The notes under the pieces were generated by a model. That model was not told the DNA's origin. It saw nothing but the letters and a program-made list of their open reading frames with translations, and searched no databases. Of a stretch of DNA of 64,000 nucleotides, positions 63,987 through 64,000 are shown one piece after another. The stretch is from NCBI RefSeq assembly GCF_025913575.1, contig NZ_CP109785.1:2728001-2792000 (forward strand), in the 5' to 3' direction. The position numbers and the translations under genes were made by a program. The first letter of the stretch is position 1. Every line of letters starts with the position of its first letter. This stretch comes from Halocatena marina (GTDB lineage: Archaea > Halobacteriota > Halobacteria > Halobacteriales > Haloarculaceae).

Positions 63987-64000
63987 CACTCGTTACCGTT

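Noticed and set aside
1..64000. CRISPR array, insertion sequence, integrase, rRNA or origin
   Set aside because: No regularly spaced repeats of CRISPR type, no transposase or integrase motifs, no rRNA stretches and no orc/cdc6 gene were seen.

Overview
The window is a piece of a haloarchaeal chromosome (class Halobacteria) with only moderate GC. The evidence is strongly acidic proteins throughout, an archaeal split RNA polymerase operon (rpoH-B''-B'-A'-A''-nusA-like), a TFB, ribosomal proteins L44e and S27e with aIF2-alpha and Nop10, Fen1, RNase P component 4, geranylgeranyl lipid reductase and a HTH_10 regulator. Twin-arginine signals and near-leaderless promoters with TATA boxes 25-32 bp upstream of start codons fit the same picture. 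I see no insertion sequence, CRISPR array, integrase or rRNA; two tRNA genes are present.

Layout. 1-3040, leftward: a truncated DnaJ-type membrane protein, then the translation/RNP operon L44e > S27e > aIF2-alpha > Nop10 > PAC2 chaperone. 3041-9380: an AT-rich gap leading into a secreted lipase-like hydrolase, an ornithine cyclodeaminase-family gene, a small membrane protein, an MFS carrier, DUF3054, a GNAT and fen1. 9424-13230: a HTH_10 regulator diverging from a tfb gene, with palindromes in the shared upstream region, then a Na+/solute symporter with a 46-residue partner. 13384-19802: methylmalonyl-CoA mutase B12 subunit plus MeaB, an alpha/beta hydrolase, rnp4/YhbY/MscS, a PAPS-reductase-like PP-loop protein and a conserved haloarchaeal protein. 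20008-22841: a redox group (monothiol glutaredoxin, thioredoxin-reductase-like flavoprotein, superoxide dismutase). 22883-27154: acyl-CoA ligase, 2Fe-2S ferredoxin facing a geranylgeranyl reductase, CBS protein.

27430-34507 is an accessory cytochrome-oxidase assembly cluster: CoxB, a CtaA-like/CtaB fusion, a membrane protein, a SelT/W-like protein, an ABC-2 exporter and, after an HtrA-type protease, a DUF420 protein. The subunit I gene is outside the window. 34629-38231 holds proline dehydrogenase, NAD-type 6-phosphogluconate dehydrogenase, a membrane-tethered ferredoxin, tRNA-Arg(CCG) and a MaoC protein. 38292-42947 holds the least ordinary gene, an 1127-residue membrane-anchored helicase-IV-like protein, followed by two PH-domain membrane proteins. 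43008-52163 is central metabolism: carboxylase beta subunit, DUF2804, gluconeogenic FBPase/aldolase, beta-oxidation enzymes, a VOC protein and a threonine-synthase-like enzyme. 52434-55507 holds a lipoprotein, a near-empty 700-bp gap, a Tat-exported degenerate DsbA-like protein and tRNA-Asp(GTC). The window ends with the RNA polymerase operon.

Most of the window is core genome. The points that most deserve a second look are the helicase, a XRE-like helix-turn-helix insert in RpoA', a cysteine-free RpoB' that has lost its zinc ribbon, the palindromes upstream of tfb, the degenerate exported thioredoxin-fold protein and the shared divergent promoter in the cytochrome-oxidase cluster.
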